64,000 nt of DNA from an uncultured Formosa sp. (GTDB lineage Bacteria; Bacteroidota; Bacteroidia; Flavobacteriales; Flavobacteriaceae): NCBI RefSeq assembly GCF_947500765.1, contig NZ_CANMTH010000003.1, positions 124,001 through 188,000 of the forward strand, given 5' to 3'. Shown here one piece after another: positions 17,563-26,761 of the stretch (positions are counted from its first letter, which is position 1; every line of letters starts with the position of its first letter). Position numbers and translations under genes: made by a program. The notes under the pieces are model-generated. The model was not told where the DNA came from. It worked only from the letters and a program-made list of their open reading frames with translations, and made no database searches.

Positions 17563-19255
17563 ATTCGTTTTTAGAAGTCGTAGTTATGGGTTCTTTTTCT
17601 ATTTTAATGAAATAATGTAAAGGATGAAAACACATATCCTTAAAAATATTAAAGAGTATTTTAGGTAGCAATCTAAAATTTACACCTCTCGATTTTAATG
17701 CTAAATAGAAGGTAATTGAAAAACTAACGATAAAGTTTACCAATCCAATTAGTAAAGCTCCAATAATACCTAGTAGCATGATTTTAATACTAAAATCGAA
17801 ATTCATGATAGCAAAACCTAGGTTTGCAGAACTAAAAGCAACGTGTCTGATATCTATTTCGAAAGGAAAAATATGGCTTAGTAAAAACGACGATCCTAGA
17901 AAGAATCCAAGACTGATATTGCCAAATAATGTACCTGCTTTCTTTTCAAAAAACGTTGCCAAACGTTTACTGTTAAATAACAATTTGTTGTTTCTAATAC
18001 GGTGTGCTACTTTAGAAGCAATAACTTTATTATCTACATAACCAGAAATTAAACCCGATAATGCTAAGAAAAAACCTGCAATTGCGGCAAAGAAAAGCAA
18101 TTGTGTTTTGGGAAGTATTTTGTTAATTAAGTATTCGGGTTTCACTATTTTTGTCACATATTGTATATCTATTAGTTGTAAAACATACATTAACCCACAG
18201 GCAAATAGTATAGCCATTATAAAGTTTCCCATCACAGAAATAAACTGACTTCTAAATACTTTTCTTACCACATAAATAATACTTTTTATAGAGTCGTATT
18301 TTAGGTTACCTTCCTTGTCAATGTTTTTTGCAAGCGTAGTCGCTGTCATTGCAGGTTGTTTAGTAGCAATTATACCTCCTAATTCTTTTACAATTATAAA
18401 ACACAATGCGTAGTTTATACTATATAAAAGCGCATGTGTAAACTCAGTTGCTGCGAAGGAGGTTAAAATTAATTTTAGAAAAGCAAAGATTGCGATGATG
18501 CTTCCACCAAATAAAGATCTGTTAAAGAAACTCCAATACTCTTTACGGCTTTCGGCAATATATTTTTGTCCTTTATTAGAATTGTGTTCAACTATTTCCA
18601 TAGCTACCAAATCCGAATGTCTGCTAATATAGCGTCTAATATTGTCTTTATATTTAGTGTATGCTATAAAATCTGTTAAGATATTTTTCCAGTACTTTTC
18701 TGAAGATATATTTAGTTTTAAGAACAGTAATTCTTTAATTCTTGTGGTATATTCTAGAATTCTTCTTGTGGTTAATGTGAGGTGAAAACTTGTTCCAATC
18801 TTATTTTTATTTTTCCTTAACTCAATAATAAGACGTTCTATGTCTTTTAATGTGTTAATTAACTCTAAAGTATCTTCTCTTTCACAGTTAGATAAATGAT
18901 TTATTTTTTCGAGTAAAATTTTAAAAGGTTCAGAATTTAATTCCAAATAATCGCTTTTAGCTTTAATATTACTGTCTAGTCCAAAAGCCACAACTTTAGC
19001 ACATAAGGCTTTAATACTTAAATCTAATTGTTGTGCTGTTTGGCTTCTTGAAATGGTTTTAAAGTCGATTATAGACAAGATGTATGGAACAGGATTTTCT
19101 TTTTTTAGTAATACATATTCTACGGTATTAACATCGGGAATATTGGGCAGAATTTTTCTGTAAAACCTGTTTATAATACCAGAACTAAACCCATATTCTT
19201 CCATAAGAGAATACTTGGTAAAGAATGAATAAAAATTCAAATGTTCTAATTTCAT
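17561..19255 (-). CDS. Gcr-family membrane protein (annotated elsewhere as site-specific recombinase)
   Basis: The 564-residue protein has a helical N-terminal half (residues 1-235) and about seven membrane segments in the second half. The segment YSINYALCFIIVKELGGIIATKQPAMTATTLA (split: YSINYALCFII and ATKQPAMTA) matches the signature of the family named 'site-specific recombinase Gcr'. The family name is historical. The protein is an integral membrane protein with no tyrosine- or serine-recombinase catalytic motif, so I do not treat it as a mobile-element gene. It is single in its transcript, with a good -7 element 72 bases upstream. The true role is unknown. Confidence 0.7.
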   Translation of the reverse strand: MKLEHLNFYSFFTKYSLMEEYGFSSGIINRFYRKILPNIPDVNTVEYVLLKKENPVPYILSIIDFKTISRSQTAQQLDLSIKALCAKVVAFGLDSNIKAKSDYLELNSEPFKILLEKINHLSNCEREDTLELINTLKDIERLIIELRKNKNKIGTSFHLTLTTRRILEYTTRIKELLFLKLNISSEKYWKNILTDFIAYTKYKDNIRRYISRHSDLVAMEIVEHNSNKGQKYIAESRKEYWSFFNRSLFGGSIIAIFAFLKLILTSFAATEFTHALLYSINYALCFIIVKELGGIIATKQPAMTATTLAKNIDKEGNLKYDSIKSIIYVVRKVFRSQFISVMGNFIMAILFACGLMYVLQLIDIQYVTKIVKPEYLINKILPKTQLLFFAAIAGFFLALSGLISGYVDNKVIASKVAHRIRNNKLLFNSKRLATFFEKKAGTLFGNISLGFFLGSSFLLSHIFPFEIDIRHVAFSSANLGFAIMNFDFSIKIMLLGIIGALLIGLVNFIVSFSITFYLALKSRGVNFRLLPKILFNIFKDMCFHPLHYFIKIEKEPITTTSKNE

Positions 19256-19326
19256 AGGTTCAATTTCATCAAGAATTATGTATACTTAGTGTTGTTAATC
19301 TAATCAACGTTATATGCTATAAACAA

Positions 19327-19334
19327 CAAAAGTA
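19327..19334 (-). promoter_or_regulatory. -7 element of the Gcr-family gene
   Basis: On the minus strand the sequence reads TACTTTTG, an exact TAnnTTTG match, giving a leader of about 65 bases. No clear -33 was seen. Confidence 0.4.
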
Positions 19335-19453
19335 ACTTATGTGTAACATTGTCTTGAGCTCTTTTAATTTAATGTTTAACTCAAATTTTAATAGGTAGAT
19401 TTTTTATGTTAACTAGAAAGACTCAAAAACAAGACGACGTAACTTGTAGGGTA

Positions 19454-20074
19454 TTATTTAAGTAATCCTACTAACATTAGAATTTCTAGAAATATTTTGA
19501 ACGATTTAGAACGTATTCCAATAAATGTTTTGGTATGATCCTGTACTAAACATAATACTTTTTTATAATGTGTTCTAACCACTTTTTCACTCACTCCAAT
19601 TGCTTTGGATGTATCTTTTACAGAAAGGTTAAGTTCCCAAATAGATTTAAAAATATCTTGAGTGAGTTTCGGAAAATTTATTAACACACGATCTATCATG
19701 TCTAACATGTCTTTAACCTGAATGTCTTCAATAATGTGCAAATAGCTGTCTTCGTTAGCCATGGTTTCTAAAGCAAATTCAGAACCTAAAAATTTTGAAG
19801 CAGACGTACGCAAATAATCCAACATTCTGTAAGTAAAATAGTGAATTAAATAGGTTCTTGCAACTCCAAACTCATCTGTTTTAATCGCATGAGGTTTAGT
19901 CCAAAAAATAACCCAGAAATTTTGCACAATATCTTCGGCTAAATCTCTATTTCCTGTACGTTTGGTTGCCCAGTTTAATAATAATTTGGCATACTTATCA
20001 TAAAAGACTTTAAATGCTTTTTCGTCTTTGTCATTATAAATTGCTAGAAGTAAATCCTGATCTGAACGATACAT
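19454..20074 (-). CDS. ECF sigma factor, FecI/RpoE-like
   Basis: The 206-residue protein has sigma region 2 (YDKYAKLLLNWA, then DLAEDIVQNFWVIFWTKP, then YFTYRMLDYLR) and region 4 (LPKLTQDIF-like helix, then LNLSVKDTSKAIGVSEKVVRTHYKKVL). A hydrophobic tail at the C-terminus is common in Bacteroidota ECF factors. It is divergent from a FecR anti-sigma gene 258 bases away that leads a SusC/SusD locus, so it probably directs that locus on signal from the receptor's N-terminal STN domain. A -7 element TATGTTTG lies at 20100-20107 on the minus strand, giving a short leader. Confidence 0.85.
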   Translation of the reverse strand: MYRSDQDLLLAIYNDKDEKAFKVFYDKYAKLLLNWATKRTGNRDLAEDIVQNFWVIFWTKPHAIKTDEFGVARTYLIHYFTYRMLDYLRTSASKFLGSEFALETMANEDSYLHIIEDIQVKDMLDMIDRVLINFPKLTQDIFKSIWELNLSVKDTSKAIGVSEKVVRTHYKKVLCLVQDHTKTFIGIRSKSFKIFLEILMLVGLLK

Positions 20075-20099
20075 TTTTTTAGGGAGTGCTTTATAATTA

Positions 20100-20107
20100 C
20101 AAACATA
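20100..20107 (-). promoter_or_regulatory. -7 element of the ECF sigma gene
   Basis: The minus strand reads TATGTTTG, an exact TAnnTTTG match, 26 bases from the start codon. The housekeeping sigma factor would thus transcribe the ECF gene. Confidence 0.45.
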
Positions 20108-20331
20108 GTATGTTTTTTAGGCTGAAAATTTGATAAGTAGATTAATAAAATGTTATGATAGATTGCTATAAAAGCTTGTTTTTAGATGTTTTTAACTAAT
20201 TTTTAAGTGTAAATAACTAAAAAACAGGGTGTTGTTTAACGTAACGTTTTGTTAATGGCTTTAGAGGGAAAAAAATAAGCCTTGGACACGATATATAGAT
20301 GAATGCCTAAAAGCACAGATCTATTATATAA

Positions 20332-21516
20332 ATGAAGACTACCAACAAAAGAAAATGGTTAGAATTAATTTGGGTAAATAAATTACTTGAGCGCTATTTT
20401 GATGGACGTGCTACCGAAAAAGAGCAATATACTATCGCGCATTGGAATCCTGAAATAGGTAAGGATATTGCACAAGATACTTTAGAACCTAATGAAGATA
20501 CAGAACGTATCTGGAAAAACATTGTAGCAGAACTTCATTTAACGCCAAAAGCACCTGATAAGAAAATGTTTCAGTTTTATCATTATGCGGTTGCTGCTTC
20601 TGTTATATTATTTATTTCTATGAGTATTTTGTTTTTTAAACACACAGATCAGGTAGAAACTACACAACCTAAAACACACATTGTAAATTCTAAATCTATT
20701 CCTGCTGGCACAGATAAGGCGATTTTAACTTTAGAAGATGGTACTGAAGTTGTCCTTACAGATCACACAAATTATAACACAAATCAGGTACAGAGTAATG
20801 GTAAACAACTCGTTTATAATAATTTATTACCTCAGCAACACACCGGAGCTATTCAGGAAATAAAATACAATTATTTAACAGTACCAAGAGGCGGGCAGTA
20901 TTATGTGAAATTGGCAGATGAAACTGAAGTTTGGTTAAATTCAGAATCTCAGTTAAAATTTCCAACATCATTTATTGCGGGTAAAACACGACAAGTAGAG
21001 TTAGTGTATGGTGAAGCTTATTTTGATGTGTCTCCGAGTAGTAAACATGGTGGTGCTAAGTTTAAAGTCAATAATCAAAATCAGAGTATTGAAGTTTTAG
21101 GTACAGAATTTAATATTAAAGCCTACAGAGACGAATCTAAAATTTATACGACACTAGTAGAAGGACAAGTTGCTGTAGATTTTAAAAACAACCATAAAGA
21201 TTTAATTCCAAATCAAAAACTCACTTTAAACGTATTAAATCATAATGTAACTATAGATCATGTTGATGTGCAATCTGAAATATCGTGGCGCGATGGTCTT
21301 TTTTATTTTAAAGGCGATTCCTTAAAAGATATTATGAAAATAATTTCGAGATGGTATGATGTGGATGTTCAGTTTGAAAATAAAAATCTTGAAGAGATAA
21401 CGTTTAAAGGCGTTTTAGCAAAGCATCAAAACCTTACAGAAATACTAGAAATAATTAAAAACCTGAGTATAATTAAAAGCTATAATTTATATGACAAAAC
21501 CCTTATCCTGAATTAA
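20332..21516 (+). CDS. FecR-type anti-sigma factor
   Basis: The 394-residue inner-membrane protein has a cytoplasmic N-terminal helix bundle (residues 1-85) that would bind the sigma factor and one membrane segment (about residues 88-107). The periplasmic FecR domain carries VPRGGQYYVKLADETEVWLN and VYGEAYFDVSPSS. The C-terminal DUF4974-type domain (residues 320-394: DSLKDIMKIISRWYDVDVQF) contacts the receptor. It is followed after 104 bases by the SusC-like receptor with its STN signalling domain. This is the classic cell-surface signalling arrangement. A hairpin in the gap may attenuate receptor expression. Confidence 0.9.
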   Translation: MKTTNKRKWLELIWVNKLLERYFDGRATEKEQYTIAHWNPEIGKDIAQDTLEPNEDTERIWKNIVAELHLTPKAPDKKMFQFYHYAVAASVILFISMSILFFKHTDQVETTQPKTHIVNSKSIPAGTDKAILTLEDGTEVVLTDHTNYNTNQVQSNGKQLVYNNLLPQQHTGAIQEIKYNYLTVPRGGQYYVKLADETEVWLNSESQLKFPTSFIAGKTRQVELVYGEAYFDVSPSSKHGGAKFKVNNQNQSIEVLGTEFNIKAYRDESKIYTTLVEGQVAVDFKNNHKDLIPNQKLTLNVLNHNVTIDHVDVQSEISWRDGLFYFKGDSLKDIMKIISRWYDVDVQFENKNLEEITFKGVLAKHQNLTEILEIIKNLSIIKSYNLYDKTLILN

Positions 21517-21525
21517 ATAAAAAGC

Positions 21526-21576
21526 AAAGGGAATGAAGTTAAGACCGTGCAAAGTAGAAACTATATTCCCTTTTTT
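21526..21576 (+). terminator. Hairpin with T-run between FecR and SusC genes
   Basis: AAAGGGAAT pairs with ATTCCCTTT across 30 bases, followed by a run of T. Its position inside a presumed operon suggests partial termination or mRNA processing, not a true operon end. Confidence 0.5.
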
Positions 21577-21620
21577 AATCACTAATCAATTAAAATTATA
21601 ATCAATTAATTAACAAATTT

Positions 21621-24600
21621 ATGAAAATTAAATTAAACAGTATTCTCTTTAGTTTTATAAAGAGACTTATGCTAAACATTATGAGAACATTACTTTTTTT
21701 ATATGTTTCAGTCATTTTTGGTTTTACGCCAACAGATGTGTTATCTCAGAATCCAGAAATCTATATTGAATCCGAAACAACATTAACGGTAGATCAGGTT
21801 TTTGAGCTCATTATGAAACAGACAGATTACAAGTTCATTTATCAGGAAAGTTTATTTAAAGACCTTCCAGAAATTAATGTTAAACAGGGCGTACAACCCG
21901 CAAACGACTTATTAAATAAAAGTTTATCTCAAGGCGATTTTGAAATTCAGCTAGAGGCCAATAATACTGTTGTGGTAAAGAAGAATACAAAACGAAAAAA
22001 ACAACAACAAATTATTATTTCTGGAGAAGTTTTAGATGAAACCAATATGCCTTTACCAGGTGCTAGTGTTATTGAAAAAGGAACAAGCAATGGTGTAACT
22101 ACAGACATAGACGGTAAGTTTACACTTAATGTTAGTAGTAATAATGGTAAAATTTTAGTCTCTTATTTAGGATATTCAACTAAAGAAATAACCTTAAATG
22201 GAGAAACCAATTTTTCAATAATTCTTAATGTAGATGCTGCAGGTTTAGACGAAATTGTAGTTGTGGGTTACGGAAGAAAAAAGAAATCTGAACTATCTTC
22301 TTCAGTATCTATTATCTCTCAAGAGGAATTAGAAAGTTCAATAAGTTCTACAAGTATTCAAGATGTATTACAAGGACGAGTACCTGGGGTGCAAATATCT
22401 GGAGGTAGTGGAGATCCTGGGCAAAGTGCTTCTATGGTTATTCAAGGTATGGGATCTTTAGAAGCAGATAGTTCACCTTTAACCGTTGTAGATGGTATTA
22501 TTGGTGGGCAATACGACCCTAAAGATGTTAAATCAATTTCTATTTTAAGAGATGCTGCAGCGACGGGGCTTTATGGATCTCGGGCAGCAAATGGTGTAAT
22601 TGTTATTACAACTAAAGACGGAAAAGCAGGAGAATTTAAAGTGTCTGTTAATAGTACATTCGGACCAACTTCTAATTGGGATGATAGAGTAGAAGTGTAT
22701 GATGCAGAAGGATTATATGGGCAATGGTCTACAGCCATGGAAAACCTGTATAACTTAAGAGTGTCTGAAGGGAATACAGATTTTACCAGTAAAACGTTCG
22801 AAGAATATAGGAATAGTGTTGTGCCAGAAAGTGCATTAGATTATACATCTAATTGGACAGATTTATTGTTACGTACAGGATCTTTAAATCAAACCCAAGT
22901 GTCTATGTCGGGAGGCTCAGACCGAACCACGTTTTATGTGAGTGCCTCTTTAAATAGAGAAAAAGGAACAGCGTTAGATACGTATAATAATCAATATAAT
23001 TTTAGAGGAAATTTGAGTCATAAAATTTCTGATAAACTGACAACTAATATTAGAATGACGGCTCAATACGGCGAAAAATCTGAATTTAATTGGCCGAGTC
23101 CTTATACCCAAGCGTATCAAAATGTGCCTTTAGATGCTGCTTTTATGCCAGATGGTGTTACACCAACCCCGGCTATGGATATCAGTCAAGTTCCTATTTG
23201 GTATCGTGGTACTGGAGTTAACTATATGTTAGAACGTGAAGAGTCTGAAAATAGTAAAAAATATTGGGGTACGACTTTAATGTTCGAATTGGATTATAAA
23301 ATTACTGATTGGGCAAGATTTAATACGTCTAACAGAGTGGAACTAACAGGTTCTGATCATTCCATGGCATATTCAAATATGACATGGGTTGGTTATAATT
23401 ATGACGGGTATATGGAATGGGTATATACCTATGGTTTAGGAGCTATTACCTCTAACACATTGCACCTAAATAAAAGTTTCGGAGACCATAATTTAAATGC
23501 TATTTTGGGGCAAGAGTATAATTACGATCAAACACGTTATGTAGAAGCTGTAGGAACAGGAATAGTAGGAGATCTTACTGCCTTAAGTTCTGTTGGTAGT
23601 GCAAAATCGGTGAGTGGTGATTTAGAAGAGTCGGGATTCTTATCGTATTTCGCACAGTTAGATTACGATTATAAAAATAAATACTATTTAATAGGTTCTT
23701 TTAGACGTGATGCATCTTCAGTATTTGGAGAAAACGATCGTTGGGGAACGTTTTATTCCATAGGAGGTAGCTGGATGGTTAATAAAGAAGATTTCTTAAA
23801 AGATACAGATTCTTGGCTAGATGTATTAAAAGTAAGAATGAGTTATGGTACCACAGGAAATGCAAATATAGAGTCGTATTTGTCTATGGGTACCTATTCT
23901 TTTACAACTTCTTCTAGTTATAATGGCGATTCAGGGGCTTGGCCGTCACGTTTACCTAATCCAGACTTAACTTGGGAAACGGCTCGTAAATTTAATTTAG
24001 GATTAGACATTAGTATTTTTAACCGCGCATCTTTAGAAGTTAATTTTTATAACCGTATAAACGATGACTTATTACAATCTGTACCTTTAGAAGCTACTAC
24101 TGGATTTACAAGTCAGGTACGTAATATTGGTTCTATTCGTAACCGAGGAATTGATTTCTCTTTAGTCACGACCAATATTGAAGGTGAATTTTCATGGAAA
24201 ACAAATTTCAATTTCAATTTTAATAGAAATGAAGTTTTAGAATTAGATGGCGGAGAAGATATTATTGATGAAGGTATGATTATTAGAGAAGGACATTCTT
24301 TAAGAAGTTTTTATCTTCCAGAATATCAAGGCGTAGATACGCAAACTGGAGCACCAATTTATACACGATGGGAAGATGCAGACGGAAACAAAATTAATGG
24401 AAACGATACAAGTACTCCTGCATTGGTTACCACTACAAATTATCAGTCTGAAGCAAGTTATATAACAACATCTTCTGCTTATCCTAAAATGACAGGTGGT
24501 TTTGCTAACTATTTTAGCTACAAAAACTTTCATTTAAATATCTTAACCAATTTTGCAATTGGGCAAACGGTGTATAACTACGTAGATTGGAATGCAAGTG

Positions 24601-24971
24601 ATTTTAGCACCAACAGATTTAAACTTACCAAATGGCAAGATTTGAAACGCTGGGAGAGTCCAGGAGATCAAGCAGATATACCACAATTAATTTATGGAGA
24701 TATATATAATTTTAGTGGAACATCATCTTTTTACTTAGAGGATGCTAGTTATTTAAAAATTCAGAAATTAACCATAGGTTATACGTTTCCCGAAGCTTTC
24801 TTAGGACGTGTGTTTAAGGAATTTACTATAAATGCATCAGTAGAAAATTTAGCAATTATTACAAATTATTCTTTTGGAGATTCAGATGTTAGTTTCGAGT
24901 ATCCTTTTACAGATTCTACGCGATACAGTCCGACACGAAAGTTTTTATTAAATCTAAATTTTAGTTTCTAA
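21621..24971 (+). CDS. SusC/RagA-type TonB-linked outer-membrane receptor with STN domain
   Basis: The 1116-residue protein contains, in order, a signal sequence (residues 1-42, ending LSQ) and an STN signalling domain (about 50-120, TVDQVFELIMKQTDYKFIYQE). A carboxypeptidase-regulatory-like domain follows (about 130-210, SGEVLDETNMPLPGASVIEKG), then the SusC signature DEIVVVGYGRKKK. The plug contains LQGRVPGVQISGGSGDPGQS and ILRDAAATGLYGSRAANGVI, followed by a long beta barrel ending in NLNFSF. It imports an oligomeric nutrient together with the SusD lipoprotein encoded 22 bases downstream. The STN domain couples it to the FecR/sigma pair upstream. The substrate is unknown; the next gene suggests a phosphorylated compound. 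Confidence 0.95.
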   Translation: MKIKLNSILFSFIKRLMLNIMRTLLFLYVSVIFGFTPTDVLSQNPEIYIESETTLTVDQVFELIMKQTDYKFIYQESLFKDLPEINVKQGVQPANDLLNKSLSQGDFEIQLEANNTVVVKKNTKRKKQQQIIISGEVLDETNMPLPGASVIEKGTSNGVTTDIDGKFTLNVSSNNGKILVSYLGYSTKEITLNGETNFSIILNVDAAGLDEIVVVGYGRKKKSELSSSVSIISQEELESSISSTSIQDVLQGRVPGVQISGGSGDPGQSASMVIQGMGSLEADSSPLTVVDGIIGGQYDPKDVKSISILRDAAATGLYGSRAANGVIVITTKDGKAGEFKVSVNSTFGPTSNWDDRVEVYDAEGLYGQWSTAMENLYNLRVSEGNTDFTSKTFEEYRNSVVPESALDYTSNWTDLLLRTGSLNQTQVSMSGGSDRTTFYVSASLNREKGTALDTYNNQYNFRGNLSHKISDKLTTNIRMTAQYGEKSEFNWPSPYTQAYQNVPLDAAFMPDGVTPTPAMDISQVPIWYRGTGVNYMLEREESENSKKYWGTTLMFELDYKITDWARFNTSNRVELTGSDHSMAYSNMTWVGYNYDGYMEWVYTYGLGAITSNTLHLNKSFGDHNLNAILGQEYNYDQTRYVEAVGTGIVGDLTALSSVGSAKSVSGDLEESGFLSYFAQLDYDYKNKYYLIGSFRRDASSVFGENDRWGTFYSIGGSWMVNKEDFLKDTDSWLDVLKVRMSYGTTGNANIESYLSMGTYSFTTSSSYNGDSGAWPSRLPNPDLTWETARKFNLGLDISIFNRASLEVNFYNRINDDLLQSVPLEATTGFTSQVRNIGSIRNRGIDFSLVTTNIEGEFSWKTNFNFNFNRNEVLELDGGEDIIDEGMIIREGHSLRSFYLPEYQGVDTQTGAPIYTRWEDADGNKINGNDTSTPALVTTTNYQSEASYITTSSAYPKMTGGFANYFSYKNFHLNILTNFAIGQTVYNYVDWNASDFSTNRFKLTKWQDLKRWESPGDQADIPQLIYGDIYNFSGTSSFYLEDASYLKIQKLTIGYTFPEAFLGRVFKEFTINASVENLAIITNYSFGDSDVSFEYPFTDSTRYSPTRKFLLNLNFSF

Positions 24972-24993
24972 CCAAACCATAAAAAAAAACATC

Positions 24994-26520
24994 ATGAAAA
25001 TTATTAAAATACTTATAATCAGCATGTTTGCATTGTGTTTAGGTGCATGTGCTGAAGATTCTATAGATTTTGATCCGATTAGTCAAATTACAACAGAGCA
25101 AGTTACAGGTTCGTTAGACTTGCTTGAAAATGCAGTTATTGGTAATTATGCCTTTTTAAGTTTGGCTGAAGGTAAATATGGTTACGACAGAACCCGTTAC
25201 GATGTCACCGAATATATGAGCGATGATGTTATTCTAAACCAATGGAGTGGTAACGATTTTTCATACTCTTTAACCTATCAACCAACTTCAGCATCAGAGC
25301 GTTCTCAAGATTTTTGGCAATATTCTTACCGTGCCATTTATTCTATAAATGTAGTGAATGAAGGTTTAGACGCTTTAGTCGATTTATCTTCAGACGAGAT
25401 GGAACAAAGAGATCAATTAAAAGGAGAAAATATCTTTCTTCGTGCCATGTTTTATTTTGATTTGGTACGTGTCTACGGACGACCGTATTCTCACGATAGT
25501 CCAGAAACTAATTTAGGTGTGCCACTAACAAGTACTTCTACAGAGAATGAAGGGTTATCTAGAGCTTCTGTAAAGGAAACTTACGAGTTTATTGAACAAG
25601 ATTTGTTAGAAGCTGTAAGCTTGTTAGTAGAGCGTAAAAGCAATATTTATGTGTCTAAAGAAGTAGCGTATGCAGCATTGGCAAGATTGTATTTATTTAT
25701 GGAAGATAATGATAAGGCTATTGAATATGCAGACCTTGTATTAAACTCAGGTAGATATGAGTTACTAGACCAAACAACGTATCCGCAATATAATCGCTAT
25801 GCGCCAGAATCGGTTTCTGAAACTATATTTGCTGTTAAACGATTAGAGTCTGATAATGTTGGTAGATATATGATTGGAGGGATGATGCATGGAGATGGCG
25901 GATATGGTCAGATTATGGTGTCTTCTTCTTATATGGATTTGTTATTTAAAAATCCAAATGATTTGAGAATTAACTTTATAGATCCACAATTTGAATTGGA
26001 TGCAGATGGTAATAAAATTGAAGATGCAGATAATGCTTACTATGGCTATAAAATTGTAGAAAGTTCCAGTGTGCCTCAATATTGGACTCTGAAATTAACT
26101 TATCAAGACGATGTTCCTATGTTAACGTCTCCAATCTATTTTAGATTAGCAGAAATGTACTTAATAAAAGCAGAAGCGTATGCTAAAAATGGTCAAGATG
26201 ATATGGCTTTAGACATGGTAAATGTAATTAGAGCACGTGCAGGATTAAGCGGCGATCAGTTATTTAGCTCAAGTAATCTCCAAGGTTATGATTCTGTCTT
26301 AGATGTGGTTTTAGACGAAGAGCGTTTAGAATTTGCACATGAAGGACACCGTACACATGATGTTTTTAGAAACAAAGGTACTATGGATAGAAGTTATATG
26401 TCTTGGCAAGGATGGTCAGGTCCGAGTTCTATTCCATATACTTCTAATCGTATACTACATCAGATACCAGAAGTTGAAATACTGAAAAATGACTACCTCA
26501 TTCAAAATCCATCATTTTAA
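24994..26520 (+). CDS. SusD/RagB-family nutrient-binding lipoprotein
   Basis: The 508-residue lipoprotein has a lipobox (ALCLGAC, Cys19) followed by acidic AEDS, consistent with surface export in this phylum. SusD hallmarks are visible: QITTEQVTGSLDLLENAVIG near the N-terminus, LKGENIFLRAMFYFDLVRVYG near residue 150, a TPR-like core, YLIKAEAYAKNG, and VLDEERLEFAHEGHRTHDVFR near residue 430. It caps the SusC barrel and captures substrate at the cell surface. The 22-base gap shows the same transcript. A terminator follows at 26536. Confidence 0.95.
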   Translation: MKIIKILIISMFALCLGACAEDSIDFDPISQITTEQVTGSLDLLENAVIGNYAFLSLAEGKYGYDRTRYDVTEYMSDDVILNQWSGNDFSYSLTYQPTSASERSQDFWQYSYRAIYSINVVNEGLDALVDLSSDEMEQRDQLKGENIFLRAMFYFDLVRVYGRPYSHDSPETNLGVPLTSTSTENEGLSRASVKETYEFIEQDLLEAVSLLVERKSNIYVSKEVAYAALARLYLFMEDNDKAIEYADLVLNSGRYELLDQTTYPQYNRYAPESVSETIFAVKRLESDNVGRYMIGGMMHGDGGYGQIMVSSSYMDLLFKNPNDLRINFIDPQFELDADGNKIEDADNAYYGYKIVESSSVPQYWTLKLTYQDDVPMLTSPIYFRLAEMYLIKAEAYAKNGQDDMALDMVNVIRARAGLSGDQLFSSSNLQGYDSVLDVVLDEERLEFAHEGHRTHDVFRNKGTMDRSYMSWQGWSGPSSIPYTSNRILHQIPEVEILKNDYLIQNPSF

Positions 26521-26535
26521 TAAGAAACTTATGAG

Positions 26536-26578
26536 TTTGCACGGATTATACTAAATATAATGCGTGCAAATTATTTTT
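26536..26578 (+). terminator. Terminator after the SusCD genes
   Basis: The stem TTTGCACG / CGTGCAAA is extended by ATTATA / TATAAT around a CTAAA loop, then TTATTTTT. The phosphatase gene downstream may therefore have its own promoter. Confidence 0.6.
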
Positions 26579-26761
26579 AATGAGAATGGATTAAAGAAGA
26601 TAATTATGAGAGGTTAATTTAATGTTAGCAATGTTATCAAACCTTTACCATTAAAATTTTAGATAGGGGCAAAGTTATTTTTTGATACTTATTAATAAAG
26701 TATAGCTCGGTTTAGCCTTATGTCTATCTTAAAACATATAATTTTCATTTATCTAGAAATT

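Noticed and set aside
17561..19255. Mobile element or integron suggested by the 'recombinase' family name
   Set aside because: No terminal repeats, no attachment site, no catalytic recombinase motif; the product is a polytopic membrane protein.
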